A DNA stretch of 64,000 nt, taken from positions 186,001-250,000 of the forward strand of contig JASEJE010000001.1 in NCBI GenBank assembly GCA_030024085.1, read 5' to 3'. How positions within the stretch are numbered: the stretch's first letter is position 1; each line of letters opens with the position of its first letter. Positions 1 through 7,844 of the stretch are shown here, piece by piece. The notes beneath the pieces were generated by a model. That model saw nothing but the letters and a program-made list of their open reading frames with translations, searched no databases and had not been told where the DNA came from. This DNA is from Bacillota bacterium. GTDB taxonomy: Bacteria; Bacillota; SHA-98; UBA4971. A program made the position numbers and the translations under genes.

Positions 1-583
1 ATGTCACCAGCACCCCGACCACTATTACGGCGAAGCTCGCCACAACCGCCGGGTAGGTGAGCGCGCCCTTGACCCTCTGGCGGAGGTCGTGGTCCTTCTC
101 GTAGTAGTCCGCGAGCCGCGCGAGCACCTCGTCGAGGCGGCCGGTCACCTCCCCCGCCTCCACCATGTGGATGAAGAGCGGCGGGAACGCGCCGGTCTCG
201 GCGAGCGCACCTGCGAGCGGGTTCCCGGCGTCCACGCGCGCCTTCGCCGCCTCGAGCACGCGCTTTTCCAGCTTGTTCTCGGCCTGCCCGGCGAGCGTGT
301 GCAACGCCGCCGAAAGCCCCACGCCTGCCTGCATCATCACGGCAAGGTGACGCGAGAGCCTGGCGAGGTTCTGGACGTTCAGCCTCCCGCCGACCGGTCG
401 CGTCGCCGCACCGGCAGACGCACCCGCCTGCGCCTCGCCCTTCTCGCCGCCGAAGAGTCCGGTCACGAACAGACCCTGGGCACGCAGCATCTCCGCTGCG
501 GCCGCCTCGTCGGCCGCCCTGACGGTGCCCTGTGTCGCGCGCCCCTGGGCGTCGCGCGCCCGATACGAAAAAACCCGCTCCAC
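1..583 (-). CDS. pilC: PilC/GspF-type inner-membrane platform protein (C-terminus cut off by window edge)
   Basis: Inner-membrane platform protein of a type IV pilus / type II secretion machine, on which PilB and PilT act. The visible N-terminal part starts MERVFSYRARDAQGRAT. It continues into the T2SSF domain (NLARLSRHLAVMMQAGVGL, then LADYYEKDHDLRQRVKGAL) and enters the first membrane segment (TYPAVVASFAVIVVGVLVT) at the window edge. I chose a GTG start at 583 because GGAGGG lies about 8 bases upstream and it begins the conserved domain. It follows pilT by 13 bases in the same direction, so pilB-pilT-pilC form one operon. The remaining half, including the second F domain, lies outside the window. 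Confidence 0.93.
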   Translation of the reverse strand, partial: MERVFSYRARDAQGRATQGTVRAADEAAAAEMLRAQGLFVTGLFGGEKGEAQAGASAGAATRPVGGRLNVQNLARLSRHLAVMMQAGVGLSAALHTLAGQAENKLEKRVLEAAKARVDAGNPLAGALAETGAFPPLFIHMVEAGEVTGRLDEVLARLADYYEKDHDLRQRVKGALTYPAVVASFAVIVVGVLVT

Positions 584-596
584 CCCGGCGACCCTC

Positions 597-1658
597 CTAA
601 GCGCCCCTGATGAGCCGCTTGAGTTCGTCCTGGTCCGTCGCTATCGTAAGGGCCTCCTCCATGCTCACCACGCCCTGGTCCACCCACTGTCGCAGGGACT
701 GGTCCATGGTCTGCATCCCGAACCTCGCCCCGGTCTGGATCACCGACCGGAGCTGGTGGGTCTTGCCCTCCCTGATGAGGTTTCGCACCGCAGGCGTGCC
801 CACCATGACCTCCACCGCCGGGACCCGCCCGGGCTTGTCCTTCCTCGGGACGAGCTGCTGCGCGACCACAGCCACCAGCGTGGCAGCGAGCTGGATCCTC
901 ACCTGCTGCTGCTGATAGGGCGGGTAAACGTCGATGATGCGGTCAACAGTCTGCACGGCGTCGCCCGTGTGCAGCGTGGCGAGCACCAGGTGCCCCGTCT
1001 CTGCGGCCGTGATGGCCGTGCTCATGGTCTCGAGATCGCGCATCTCGCCCACGAGGATCACATCCGGGTCTTCCCGCAGCGCCGCTCTGAGGGCCAGGGC
1101 GAACGACACGGAGTCCTGCCCGATCTCGCGCTGATTCACCATGGCCTTCTTGTGACGGTGCAGGTACTCGATGGGGTCCTCGATGGTCATCACGTGGCAG
1201 CTTCGCTCGCTGTTGATGAGATCCACCATGGCCGCAAGGGTCGTGGACTTTCCGCTGCCGGTCGGGCCCGTCACCACGATGAACCCCCGGCTCTTGCGGG
1301 CAAGGGTCTCGATGATGGGCGGAAGGCCGAGATCCGCTATGCGCGGCACCTCGTGAGGGATGAGCCTTATGGCCGCCCCGCACGTCCCGCGCTGGCGGTA
1401 CGCGTTCACCCGGAAGCGCCCCACGCCCGCCAGGCCGTAAGAGAAATCCACCTGGCCCTGCTCCTTGAAGACCCGCTGATGCTCCTCGCCCATGAGCGCG
1501 ACCACGAGCGCCTCGGCGTCCTGCGGCGAGAGCGGGGATGCGTCTGCGATCGGGCGGAGGCTCCCGACCACCCTCAAGACCGGTGGAAGGCCGGTCGTGA
1601 TATGCAAGTCAGATGCGCCGTTCCCGGCGGCCAGTCGTAGCAGTTCCTCTATGGACAA
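597..1658 (-). CDS. pilT: PilT twitching-motility retraction ATPase
   Basis: Hexameric cytoplasmic ATPase that powers type IV pilus retraction. The 353-aa protein has the normal PilT length and start (SIEELLRLAAGNGASDLHI). The Walker A motif GPTGSGKST is at about residues 131-139, the Asp box is TIEDPIEYLH, the Walker B region is DPDVILVGEMRD and the His box is TGHLVLATLHT. It lacks the tetracysteine motif and long N-domain of the PilB upstream, which separates retraction from extension ATPase. Its start codon lies inside the last codons of pilB (about 10 bases of overlap), indicating translational coupling. Confidence 0.97.
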   Translation of the reverse strand: MSIEELLRLAAGNGASDLHITTGLPPVLRVVGSLRPIADASPLSPQDAEALVVALMGEEHQRVFKEQGQVDFSYGLAGVGRFRVNAYRQRGTCGAAIRLIPHEVPRIADLGLPPIIETLARKSRGFIVVTGPTGSGKSTTLAAMVDLINSERSCHVMTIEDPIEYLHRHKKAMVNQREIGQDSVSFALALRAALREDPDVILVGEMRDLETMSTAITAAETGHLVLATLHTGDAVQTVDRIIDVYPPYQQQQVRIQLAATLVAVVAQQLVPRKDKPGRVPAVEVMVGTPAVRNLIREGKTHQLRSVIQTGARFGMQTMDQSLRQWVDQGVVSMEEALTIATDQDELKRLIRGA

Positions 1659-3487
1659 ACCTGAGCCTCCCCCTTACCATCCGGCACTGCGCACACCTTC
1701 GCCAGCTCCTCTTGCGTCGTGATCCCGAGGAGCACCTTGCGTGCCCCGTCCACGACCAGGCGCGTCATGCCGGCCCTTACCGCCGCGTCCTCGATGTCCT
1801 CGGCGGGCGCGGACCTCATGATGAGCCCCCGGATATCATCGTCCACAAGCATCACTTCACCGATGGCCGTGCGCCCATAGCACCCCGTGTTCACGCACTG
1901 CCTGCAGCCGCGCCCGCGCCGCAGCACCCTGCCTTTCTCGGCCTCCACCTTCGCCGCCGTGTCAGGCGCAAGCGATCTCCATGCCTCCCACGCCGCCGGG
2001 TCTGCCTCATACTCCTCGGCACAATAAGCGCACACCTTCCGCACGAGCCTCTGGGCAACCACCGCGGATACCGACGAGGCCACGAGGTACGGCTCCACGC
2101 CCATCTCCGCAAGCCGCACGAGCGCGCCTGCCGCATTGATCGTGTGGAACGTGCTCAGCACGAGGTGCCCCGTCATCGCAAACCTTATTGCGATCTCCGC
2201 GGTCTCGCGGTCCCTTATCTCGCCCACCATCACGATGTCAGGGTCCTGCCTCAGGATGGACCGCAGCCCCGCTGCAAACGTGAGGCCTGCCCTGGGGTTC
2301 GTCTGCACCTGGTTCAAGCCGGGTACGCGGAACTCCACGGGGTCCTCGATGGTGACGATGTTCTTCTCGGGGCTGTTGAGCTCGTGAAGCGCCGCGTACA
2401 GTGTCATCGTCTTTCCGCTTCCGGTTGGGCCGGTCACAAGGACGATCCCGTTGGGCCGGGCGAGCGTCTGGCGCAGGCGCGCCGCATCGGCCTCCAGGAA
2501 CCCGAGTTCGTCTATGCGGGCAATGGACCCCTTCGACCGAAGGATCCTGATGACCACTTTCTCCCCGTGGAGCGTGGGAAGCGTGGACACGCGCAGGTCC
2601 ACCTCCTCGCCCTCCGCGCGGATCTCGACCCGCCCGTCCTGCGGCACCCGCCTCTCGGCGATGTCCATGCCTGCGGTGACCTTGATGCGCGAGGATACAG
2701 CCGGGCCGAGCTCCCTTGTGAACGTCATCACTTGCCTCAGGACCCCGTCCACCCTGTACCTCACCCTCACCTGCGACTCCTGAGGCTCGATGTGGATGTC
2801 GCTCGCCCTCGCCTTCACGGCCTCCGCGATAATGGCGTTGGCGAGCCTCACCGCAGGGGCGCTCATCACCTGCGCGTCCTCGGCAGCCCTTCGGGCCTCA
2901 TCGGCCCTGGGCTGTTGCGCCTTCCCCGCCGCCCCCGCGACCTGTGCCTGGACCTCCCTGACAAGCTTCATGCCGGGACCGGTGCCGTAGCACTCGGCTA
3001 TCGCGGCCTCGATCTCCGCCTCGCTGGCAATGACGGGATCGACCTCGAGGCCCGTGGAGATCCTCACGTCATCGATGGCGAAAACGTCAAGGGGGTCTGC
3101 CATGGCAAGGGTGATACGCCCGCCCACGCGCTCAATGGGGAATACCTTATGGGACCTCACGAAAGCCTCGGGAAGGAGTCGCGCGACTTCCGGATCAATG
3201 ATGTACCTCGCGAGCTCGACCCGGGGCACCCCGAGCTGGGTCTCGAGGGCTGTGAGCATGACGTCCTCGTCGATGAGGCCCAGGGAGACCAGCACTGAAC
3301 CCAGCCTTCCGCCGGTCTCTTTCTGGGCGGAGAGCGCCTTGTCAAGGTCTCCCTGTGTGAGGACCCCTGCGTCGATGAGGATCTCACCGAGTCTGCGCCT
3401 GCGCGAAACGGGCGCTGCCTGGATGTCGGACGCGGCGGCCGCGGTCACTGGTGTGCGCCGCGCACCGGCTCCCCCTGCCGTGCTCAT
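1649..3487 (-). CDS. pilB: PilB/GspE pilus-extension ATPase
   Basis: Assembly ATPase of the type IV pilus. An N-terminal T2SSE_N/MshEN-like domain (RRRLGEILIDAGVLTQGDLDKAL) is followed by the ATPase core with Walker A GPTGSGKTMTLY, TIEDPVEF and DPDIVMVGEIRD. A zinc-binding tetracysteine follows (CAYC, later CRQC and C), typical of PilB/GspE and absent from PilT. The open frame extends to an ATG at 3607, but that extra 40-residue leader has no conserved character. The ATG at 3487, preceded by GAGGGAA, gives about 612 aa and begins just before the conserved domain. The true start remains uncertain. Confidence 0.95.
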   Translation of the reverse strand: MSTAGGAGARRTPVTAAAASDIQAAPVSRRRRLGEILIDAGVLTQGDLDKALSAQKETGGRLGSVLVSLGLIDEDVMLTALETQLGVPRVELARYIIDPEVARLLPEAFVRSHKVFPIERVGGRITLAMADPLDVFAIDDVRISTGLEVDPVIASEAEIEAAIAECYGTGPGMKLVREVQAQVAGAAGKAQQPRADEARRAAEDAQVMSAPAVRLANAIIAEAVKARASDIHIEPQESQVRVRYRVDGVLRQVMTFTRELGPAVSSRIKVTAGMDIAERRVPQDGRVEIRAEGEEVDLRVSTLPTLHGEKVVIRILRSKGSIARIDELGFLEADAARLRQTLARPNGIVLVTGPTGSGKTMTLYAALHELNSPEKNIVTIEDPVEFRVPGLNQVQTNPRAGLTFAAGLRSILRQDPDIVMVGEIRDRETAEIAIRFAMTGHLVLSTFHTINAAGALVRLAEMGVEPYLVASSVSAVVAQRLVRKVCAYCAEEYEADPAAWEAWRSLAPDTAAKVEAEKGRVLRRGRGCRQCVNTGCYGRTAIGEVMLVDDDIRGLIMRSAPAEDIEDAAVRAGMTRLVVDGARKVLLGITTQEELAKVCAVPDGKGEAQVCP

Positions 3488-3744
3488 GCTTCCCTCAACA
3501 CCCCGTGACGACATGCCACACCCGCCGTCATGCCATACGTTCCCAGTGATGGCAAGTAGTGACGGTTGTCGCAAAACCACATATTCCCTGTCTATTTGGA
3601 TACTCATGTCACAATTCCTTCATGCCACTCCAAAAAAAGCCGCGAAAACCGACAGGGAAGGCCAGGAGAGCCGATAAGACATGGTGCGGTCGTCGAATGC
3701 GGTCGCATTACACGGGCCGAACCGGGGTTCTCTTGAAGATTTTC

Positions 3745-4998
3745 TCACATCTCCTGGATCTCTCCGAGGAGCGCAGCTACCCGGTCGAGGATCTTGTGGG
3801 CCAGTTCTCCCTTGGACATGAGCGGTAGGGACTCGGTGCGCCCATCGGGGAAGAGCAATTTCACCTCATTGAAGTCGGAGCCGAAGCCAGACCCGGGCCT
3901 CGTTACATCGTTCGCCACGATGAAGTCGAGGTTCTTCGCGGCGAGCTTTGCCGCGGCATGCTCGATGAGGTCGTGGGTCTCCGCGGCGAAGCCCACCACG
4001 ACCCGACCGTCTTTGCGCTTCCCGGCGGTGGCGATGATGTCCTCGCACGTCTCGAGTTCGAGGGTCATGGGGCCGTCGCCCTTCGCAAGTTTCCTCGGCG
4101 CCACACTCGCCGGGCGCCAGTCCGCGGGAGCGGCGGCGCCGATGACAGCGTCCGCCCCGCCGAGCCGGCCCATCACCGCATCCAGCATCTCGCGGGCGGT
4201 GCGCACGCGCACCACCTCGACCCCCGCGGGGTCGGAAAGCGCGGTGGGGCCACTTACGAGCACCACCTTCGCTCCCCGGTCGCGCGCGGCCTCTGCCAGG
4301 GCGTAGCCCATCTTGCCGGAGGAGCGGTTGGATATGTGCCGCACAGGGTCGATGGCTTCCTCCGTGGGCCCGGCCGTCACGATCACCGTGAAACCGGCGA
4401 GGTCCCGGCGGCAGGAGAGTATCCTCCGGACCTCGGCCACGATCTCCCGGGGGTCGGGCATCCGGCCCTTCCCCTCCCTGCCGCACGCGAGGTAGCCTGT
4501 CCCGGGTTCCATGGCCCTGTAGCCAAGCGCGAGGAGGCGGTCGAGGTTTGCGCGGAAGATGGGGTTCTCATACATCGCCTCGTTCATGGACGGCACGAAG
4601 AGCACGGGGGCCCTTGTGGCCATGATGACGGTGGTGAGGAGGTCGTCCGCTATTCCGGACGCGACCTTCCCGATAACGTTCGCGGTGGCCGGGGCCACCA
4701 CCACGACATCGGCCTTCTCGGCGAGAGCGACGTGGCGCACGTTCCACTCGCCGGAGTCGGAGAACATCTCCACGGCCACGGGGTTGCGCGAGAGGGTGCG
4801 GAACGTGAGGGGCGCGACGAACTTCGTCGCCGCCTCGGTCATGACGACATGGACCTCGGCCCCGCTCCTGATGAGCAGGCTTGCGACGTCCGCAGCCTTG
4901 TACGCGGCGATCCCGCCGGTGACCCCGAGAACAACTGTTTTGCTCTCAAGGGCGGTTGCGTCCTGCGCCTCGCCCCCCACCTGCGCCTTGCCCTCCAT
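3745..4998 (-). CDS. coaBC: CoaBC bifunctional phosphopantothenoylcysteine decarboxylase / phosphopantothenate-cysteine ligase
   Basis: Catalyses two consecutive steps of coenzyme A synthesis: coupling of cysteine to 4'-phosphopantothenate, then FMN-dependent decarboxylation. The N-terminal CoaC half has VLGVTGGIAAYKAADV, the catalytic His in NVRHVALAEKAD, the PSMNEAMYEN loop and the Cys in GTGYLACG. The C-terminal CoaB half shows VTAGPTEEAIDPVRHISN and SSGKMGYALAEAA. The frame can start at a GTG at 5061 right behind the rpoZ stop, but no ribosome site precedes it. The ATG at 4998 follows GGAGAGGGGAG and is preferred (417 aa). Downstream of gmk-rpoZ, as in many Gram-positive genomes. Confidence 0.95.
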   Translation of the reverse strand: MEGKAQVGGEAQDATALESKTVVLGVTGGIAAYKAADVASLLIRSGAEVHVVMTEAATKFVAPLTFRTLSRNPVAVEMFSDSGEWNVRHVALAEKADVVVVAPATANVIGKVASGIADDLLTTVIMATRAPVLFVPSMNEAMYENPIFRANLDRLLALGYRAMEPGTGYLACGREGKGRMPDPREIVAEVRRILSCRRDLAGFTVIVTAGPTEEAIDPVRHISNRSSGKMGYALAEAARDRGAKVVLVSGPTALSDPAGVEVVRVRTAREMLDAVMGRLGGADAVIGAAAPADWRPASVAPRKLAKGDGPMTLELETCEDIIATAGKRKDGRVVVGFAAETHDLIEHAAAKLAAKNLDFIVANDVTRPGSGFGSDFNEVKLLFPDGRTESLPLMSKGELAHKILDRVAALLGEIQEM

Positions 4999-5062
4999 CT
5001 CGCCGCGTCTCCCCTCTCCACGGTCGTGTGGCGCCCCGCGCGGGGGCGCCACACGCGCCACT

Positions 5063-5269
5063 TCACTTCATGCCTGACCTGGGCTGCTCGAACGTGACCT
5101 TCCCGGCGAGGATCTCCTCCATGGCTACGGTTACGGGCTTGTCCGCTTTCGTTTCTACGAGCCTTTTCGCCCCGTTCATGATCTGCCTCGCCCGTTTCGC
5201 CGTCGCCACGACAAGAGCGTATCTGCTCTGGGCCCGGTCAGCGAACGCGTCAAGAGGTGGATGAAGCAT
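5063..5269 (-). CDS. rpoZ: RNA polymerase omega subunit
   Basis: Small RNA polymerase subunit that binds the beta-prime C-terminus and helps holoenzyme assembly. The 68-aa protein shows the family pattern: DRAQSRYALVVATAKRARQI, where omega normally has SRY-LV---AKRAR-I, and KPVTVAMEEILAGKV, where omega has KPV--A-EEI--GK. Its place between gmk and coaBC is the classic Gram-positive arrangement and supports the call. The stop codon is 1 base from a possible GTG of coaBC. Confidence 0.95.
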   Translation of the reverse strand: MLHPPLDAFADRAQSRYALVVATAKRARQIMNGAKRLVETKADKPVTVAMEEILAGKVTFEQPRSGMK

Positions 5270-5360
5270 GCCCTAGCGACTCCCTCCCGTAAACACGTAC
5301 GCATCTTCGGGTGACCCGCCGGCTCATGGCTCCCCGGCGCGAGCCTCGCCCCCCCTTGCC

Positions 5361-5999
5361 TTACCGCGAAGGCAGCTCACAGCGCAGGCGGTCTACGAAT
5401 GACCTGCAATCGCACCTGGCGATCCTGCATCGCTCCGCAGTGATTATGGCCTTCAGCTTCTCGGCGGCCACCTCGAGATCCTCATTGACGATCACGTAAT
5501 CGTAGTCGAACACGGCCTCCAGTTCCTCCATGGCCGCACGGAACCGGGTCGAGAGCGCCTCCGGCGCGTCCCGGCCGCGCCGTGTCGCGCGCCTCCTGAG
5601 TTCCTCCATGGAGGGCGGCATGAGATAGACGAACACACCCGCCGGCCACCTTGCCCTCACCTGTCGTGCGCCCTGGATGTCCACATCAAGGATCACGTCG
5701 TGACCTTGCTCGATGGTTTCTTCGATAAACCTCCGAGGCGTGCCATATGAGTTGCCGTATACGGTAGCCCATTCCAGGAGTTCCCCCGCCTCCTGCATCT
5801 CGCGAAACCGTTCGGGCGTGACGAAGTGATAGCTGACTCCGTCGGCCTCTCCGGGGCCCGGCGGGCGCGTGGTGACGGACACGGAATAGCGCATGCCTTC
5901 CGCGCGCTTCAATAGCTCATTCACAAGGGTGTTCTTCCCGGCACCCGATGGGCCGGACAGCACTACAAGGAACCCGCGTTTTCTCTGCACACCGGTCAC
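5361..5999 (-). CDS. gmk: Guanylate kinase
   Basis: Phosphorylates GMP to GDP with ATP, an essential step of guanine nucleotide supply. The 212-aa protein has the usual length. The P-loop is GPSGAGKNT, where most Gmk have GKG/ST, so the Asn is a minor oddity. It is followed by the GMP-binding region ([21 protein letters not shown]), [16 protein letters not shown] and [11 protein letters not shown]. The start overlaps the end of remA by four bases (ATGA type), indicating coupled translation. A second Gmk-like gene lies at 27509-28081; this copy in the conserved cluster is more likely the housekeeping enzyme. Confidence 0.96.
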   Translation of the reverse strand: MTGVQRKRGFLVVLSGPSGAGKNTLVNELLKRAEGMRYSVSVTTRPPGPGEADGVSYHFVTPERFREMQEAGELLEWATVYGNSYGTPRRFIEETIEQGHDVILDVDIQGARQVRARWPAGVFVYLMPPSMEELRRRATRRGRDAPEALSTRFRAAMEELEAVFDYDYVIVNEDLEVAAEKLKAIITAERCRIARCDCRSFVDRLRCELPSR

Positions 6000-6271
6000 T
6001 CGCTAGCTTCGCGGCCCGAGTCCTTGCCTCCGAGCCTGTGGGCCACGGTCTCAGGCTGGACGGCGCACAGGATGACGTGGTCGCTGTCGGTCATGACGAC
6101 GGCGCGCGTCCTCCTGCCGTAGGTCGCGTCTATGAGCCTGCCGCGGTCCCTGGCTTCCTGGACTATCCTCTTGATGGGCGCGGACTCGGGGCTCACGATG
6201 GCGATGATACGGTTTGCCGCCACGATGTTCCCGAACCCGATGTTTATGAGCTTGACGTCCATGTCCGGCAC
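5996..6271 (-). CDS. remA: RemA/DUF370 DNA-binding regulator
   Basis: RemA is a small DNA-binding protein; in Bacillus subtilis it activates matrix and osmoprotection genes. The 91-aa protein carries the family signature [21 protein letters not shown] and [22 protein letters not shown]. It sits directly upstream of gmk, its standard position in Bacillota. The extra C-terminal residues ([15 protein letters not shown]) are charged and probably disordered. Which genes it controls here cannot be read from the sequence. Confidence 0.93.
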   Translation of the reverse strand: MPDMDVKLINIGFGNIVAANRIIAIVSPESAPIKRIVQEARDRGRLIDATYGRRTRAVVMTDSDHVILCAVQPETVAHRLGGKDSGREASE

Positions 6272-6277
6272 CTCTCC

Positions 6278-6589
6278 CTATTTCGCCAGTCTCTTGAGCA
6301 ACGCTTCCTTCTGCCTGGCCCCAAGACCCTGGACCCTTCTGGACTCGTGAATCCCTATCTCTTCCATAATCTTGCGGCTTCTGACTCTTCCGATGCGTGG
6401 CAGCGACTCCAGCAGGTATGCGACGCGCATGCGGGATATCACGTTGTCATCGGGGCCTGTCAGGATCTTCTCCAGCGTGAGGGTGCCCTGTTTCAAGCTT
6501 TCGCGAATCTGCGCGCGCTTCGAGCGCATCTCCTGAGCCTTCTTGAGGGCGGCCCTCTTCTGCTCGGCGCTTAGCTCCGGCAAAGCCAT
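6278..6589 (-). CDS. mihF: Integration host factor of the mIHF family
   Basis: Nucleoid-associated DNA-bending protein of the type first known from actinobacterial mIHF, unrelated to enterobacterial IHF. The 103-aa protein shows ALPELSAEQKRAALKKA, then KIL-D--ISRMRVAYLLESLPRIG and the helix-two-turn-helix style segment RSRKIMEEIGI with GLGARQKEALL. It lies 6 bases upstream of remA and just after yicC, so a nucleoid protein has joined the usual yicC-remA-gmk-rpoZ cluster. GGTGAGA precedes the ATG. Confidence 0.92.
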   Translation of the reverse strand: MALPELSAEQKRAALKKAQEMRSKRAQIRESLKQGTLTLEKILTGPDDNVISRMRVAYLLESLPRIGRVRSRKIMEEIGIHESRRVQGLGARQKEALLKRLAK

Positions 6590-6635
6590 GGTCTCACCTC
6601 CTCGCTTGTAAGACTCGAGGTAGCCTGGGGCGGGG

Positions 6636-7514
6636 TCACTCTATGTTCTGGATCTGCTCCCGGATTTTCTCGATCTCGCTCTTGATCTCCACTACCATAT
6701 GGGAGATCTCGACGTCCTGCGACTTCGAACCTATCGTGTTGGCCTCCCGGTGCATCTCCTGGACCAGGAACTCGAGCCGCCTGCCGGCAGGCTCGTCCTG
6801 ATCTACAACGGAGTGGACCTGCGCTATATGGCTTGCAAGCCTTACAAGTTCCTCAGCGATGCTGCTCTTGTCGGCGTATATCGCCGCCTCCATCGCAATA
6901 CGCGTCTCATCAACGGGAACGTCTGCAAGGAGCTCACGCAATCGTGCTTCGAGCCTGGCTCTGTACTCTTGTGTAACTAGAGGGGCCCGCTCCTCAATCC
7001 CCGCTATAAGCTGCTCTATTCGTTGCGTTCTATGTATGAGGTCGCGGGCGAGCGCTTCACCCTCTCGGGCACGCATCTCGCCGAGGGCGCTCATTGCCTC
7101 GCGCGCCGCAACCTCCACCACCTGCCAGACGACTTCGGCGTCGAGCGGCACGGCCTTCACGGCCACCACGTCGGGCAGGGCGAGGAGAGCTTCGACTCCT
7201 ATCTCGCCTGCAAGGCCCAGGCGCCGAGCGAGGTCCTTGGCAGCCGCGTGGAACGCCTGCGCCAGATCAGGCCTGACCTCAACCGTCTTCAGATGCGCGC
7301 CAGCCTCCTCGAGCGTAACCGTCACGTCGACGTGCCCACGTGCAAGGCCCGCTGCGACGAAGGCCCGGAGCCTGTCTTCAAGCTCCGAGATCTCGCGTGG
7401 GGCCCGGACGTTGATGTCGCGGTACCGGTGGTTGGTGGAGCGCACCTCGACCGTGACGCCGAGGCCCGCCCCTGTGCACGCTCCGCGGCCGTACCCCGTC
7501 ATGCTCTTCGGCAT
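6636..7514 (-). CDS. yicC: YicC-family endoribonuclease
   Basis: YicC proteins are metal-dependent endoribonucleases implicated in sRNA turnover. The 292-aa protein has the full family length and both terminal signatures: SMTGYGRGACTGAGLGVTVE at the start and GRRLEFLVQEMHREANTIGSK with EIKSEIEKIREQIQNIE at the end. An ATG at 7514 with GGAGG 11 bases upstream fits; the internal ATG of MTGYGRG is an alternative. First gene of the yicC-mihF-remA-gmk-rpoZ-coaBC run, with a promoter candidate at 7539-7568. Confidence 0.95.
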   Translation of the reverse strand: MPKSMTGYGRGACTGAGLGVTVEVRSTNHRYRDINVRAPREISELEDRLRAFVAAGLARGHVDVTVTLEEAGAHLKTVEVRPDLAQAFHAAAKDLARRLGLAGEIGVEALLALPDVVAVKAVPLDAEVVWQVVEVAAREAMSALGEMRAREGEALARDLIHRTQRIEQLIAGIEERAPLVTQEYRARLEARLRELLADVPVDETRIAMEAAIYADKSSIAEELVRLASHIAQVHSVVDQDEPAGRRLEFLVQEMHREANTIGSKSQDVEISHMVVEIKSEIEKIREQIQNIE

Positions 7515-7538
7515 AAGCAGCCATGCCTCCCGCTCCCT

Positions 7539-7568
7539 ATTCTACTACATGGCATTTGCACTCTACAA
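7539..7568 (-). promoter_or_regulatory. Candidate sigma-A promoter of the yicC-mihF-remA-gmk cluster
   Basis: On the minus strand TTGTAG and TAGAAT are separated by 18 bases, ending about 25 bases before the yicC start codon. The match to TTGACA/TATAAT is moderate. The position directly upstream of the first gene of the cluster supports it. Confidence 0.5.
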
Positions 7569-7844
7569 GTGCTTTTTGGCATGAATTGCCGTGCTGACCA
7601 CGGCAAAGCTCCCGGCGTGTCCGTACTGCCTGCGTAGAGTGCCGTTCGCCAACACGACCACGAGGCATTGTCGTGGTCCGCGCGGCGCGCGGGCGGGTTG
7701 CGGGAGAGCGGGGTGAGGCGACGCGAGCGCGGCACGCGCCGGAGGGCAGGCAGGTGGGCAGGTGGGCAGACAGGACAGAAGGTCAGGGTGGCGGCGCTAC
7801 ACTTCCCAGGCCCCGGGCTTTCCTCGAGGCCGCGCAGGCCCGGA
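7569..7844. other. Intergenic stretch without a recognisable gene, with a small inverted repeat
   Basis: Between the P-type ATPase and yicC I find no convincing gene. An 8-bp perfect inverted repeat (GACCACGA, 7-base loop, TCGTGGTC) lies at 7656-7678, but no T-run follows it on either strand, so terminator function is doubtful. At about 7741-7790 there is a GGCAGG/GTGGGCAG-type short repeat. Confidence 0.4.

Noticed and set aside
4999-5061. GTG start of coaBC at 5061
   Set aside because: It touches the rpoZ stop, has no ribosome site, and the extra residues precede the conserved domain without similarity.
1613-5097. Long plus-strand open frames opposite pilB and coaBC
   Set aside because: High-GC shadow frames of well-supported minus-strand genes; Arg/His/Pro-rich translations match no family.
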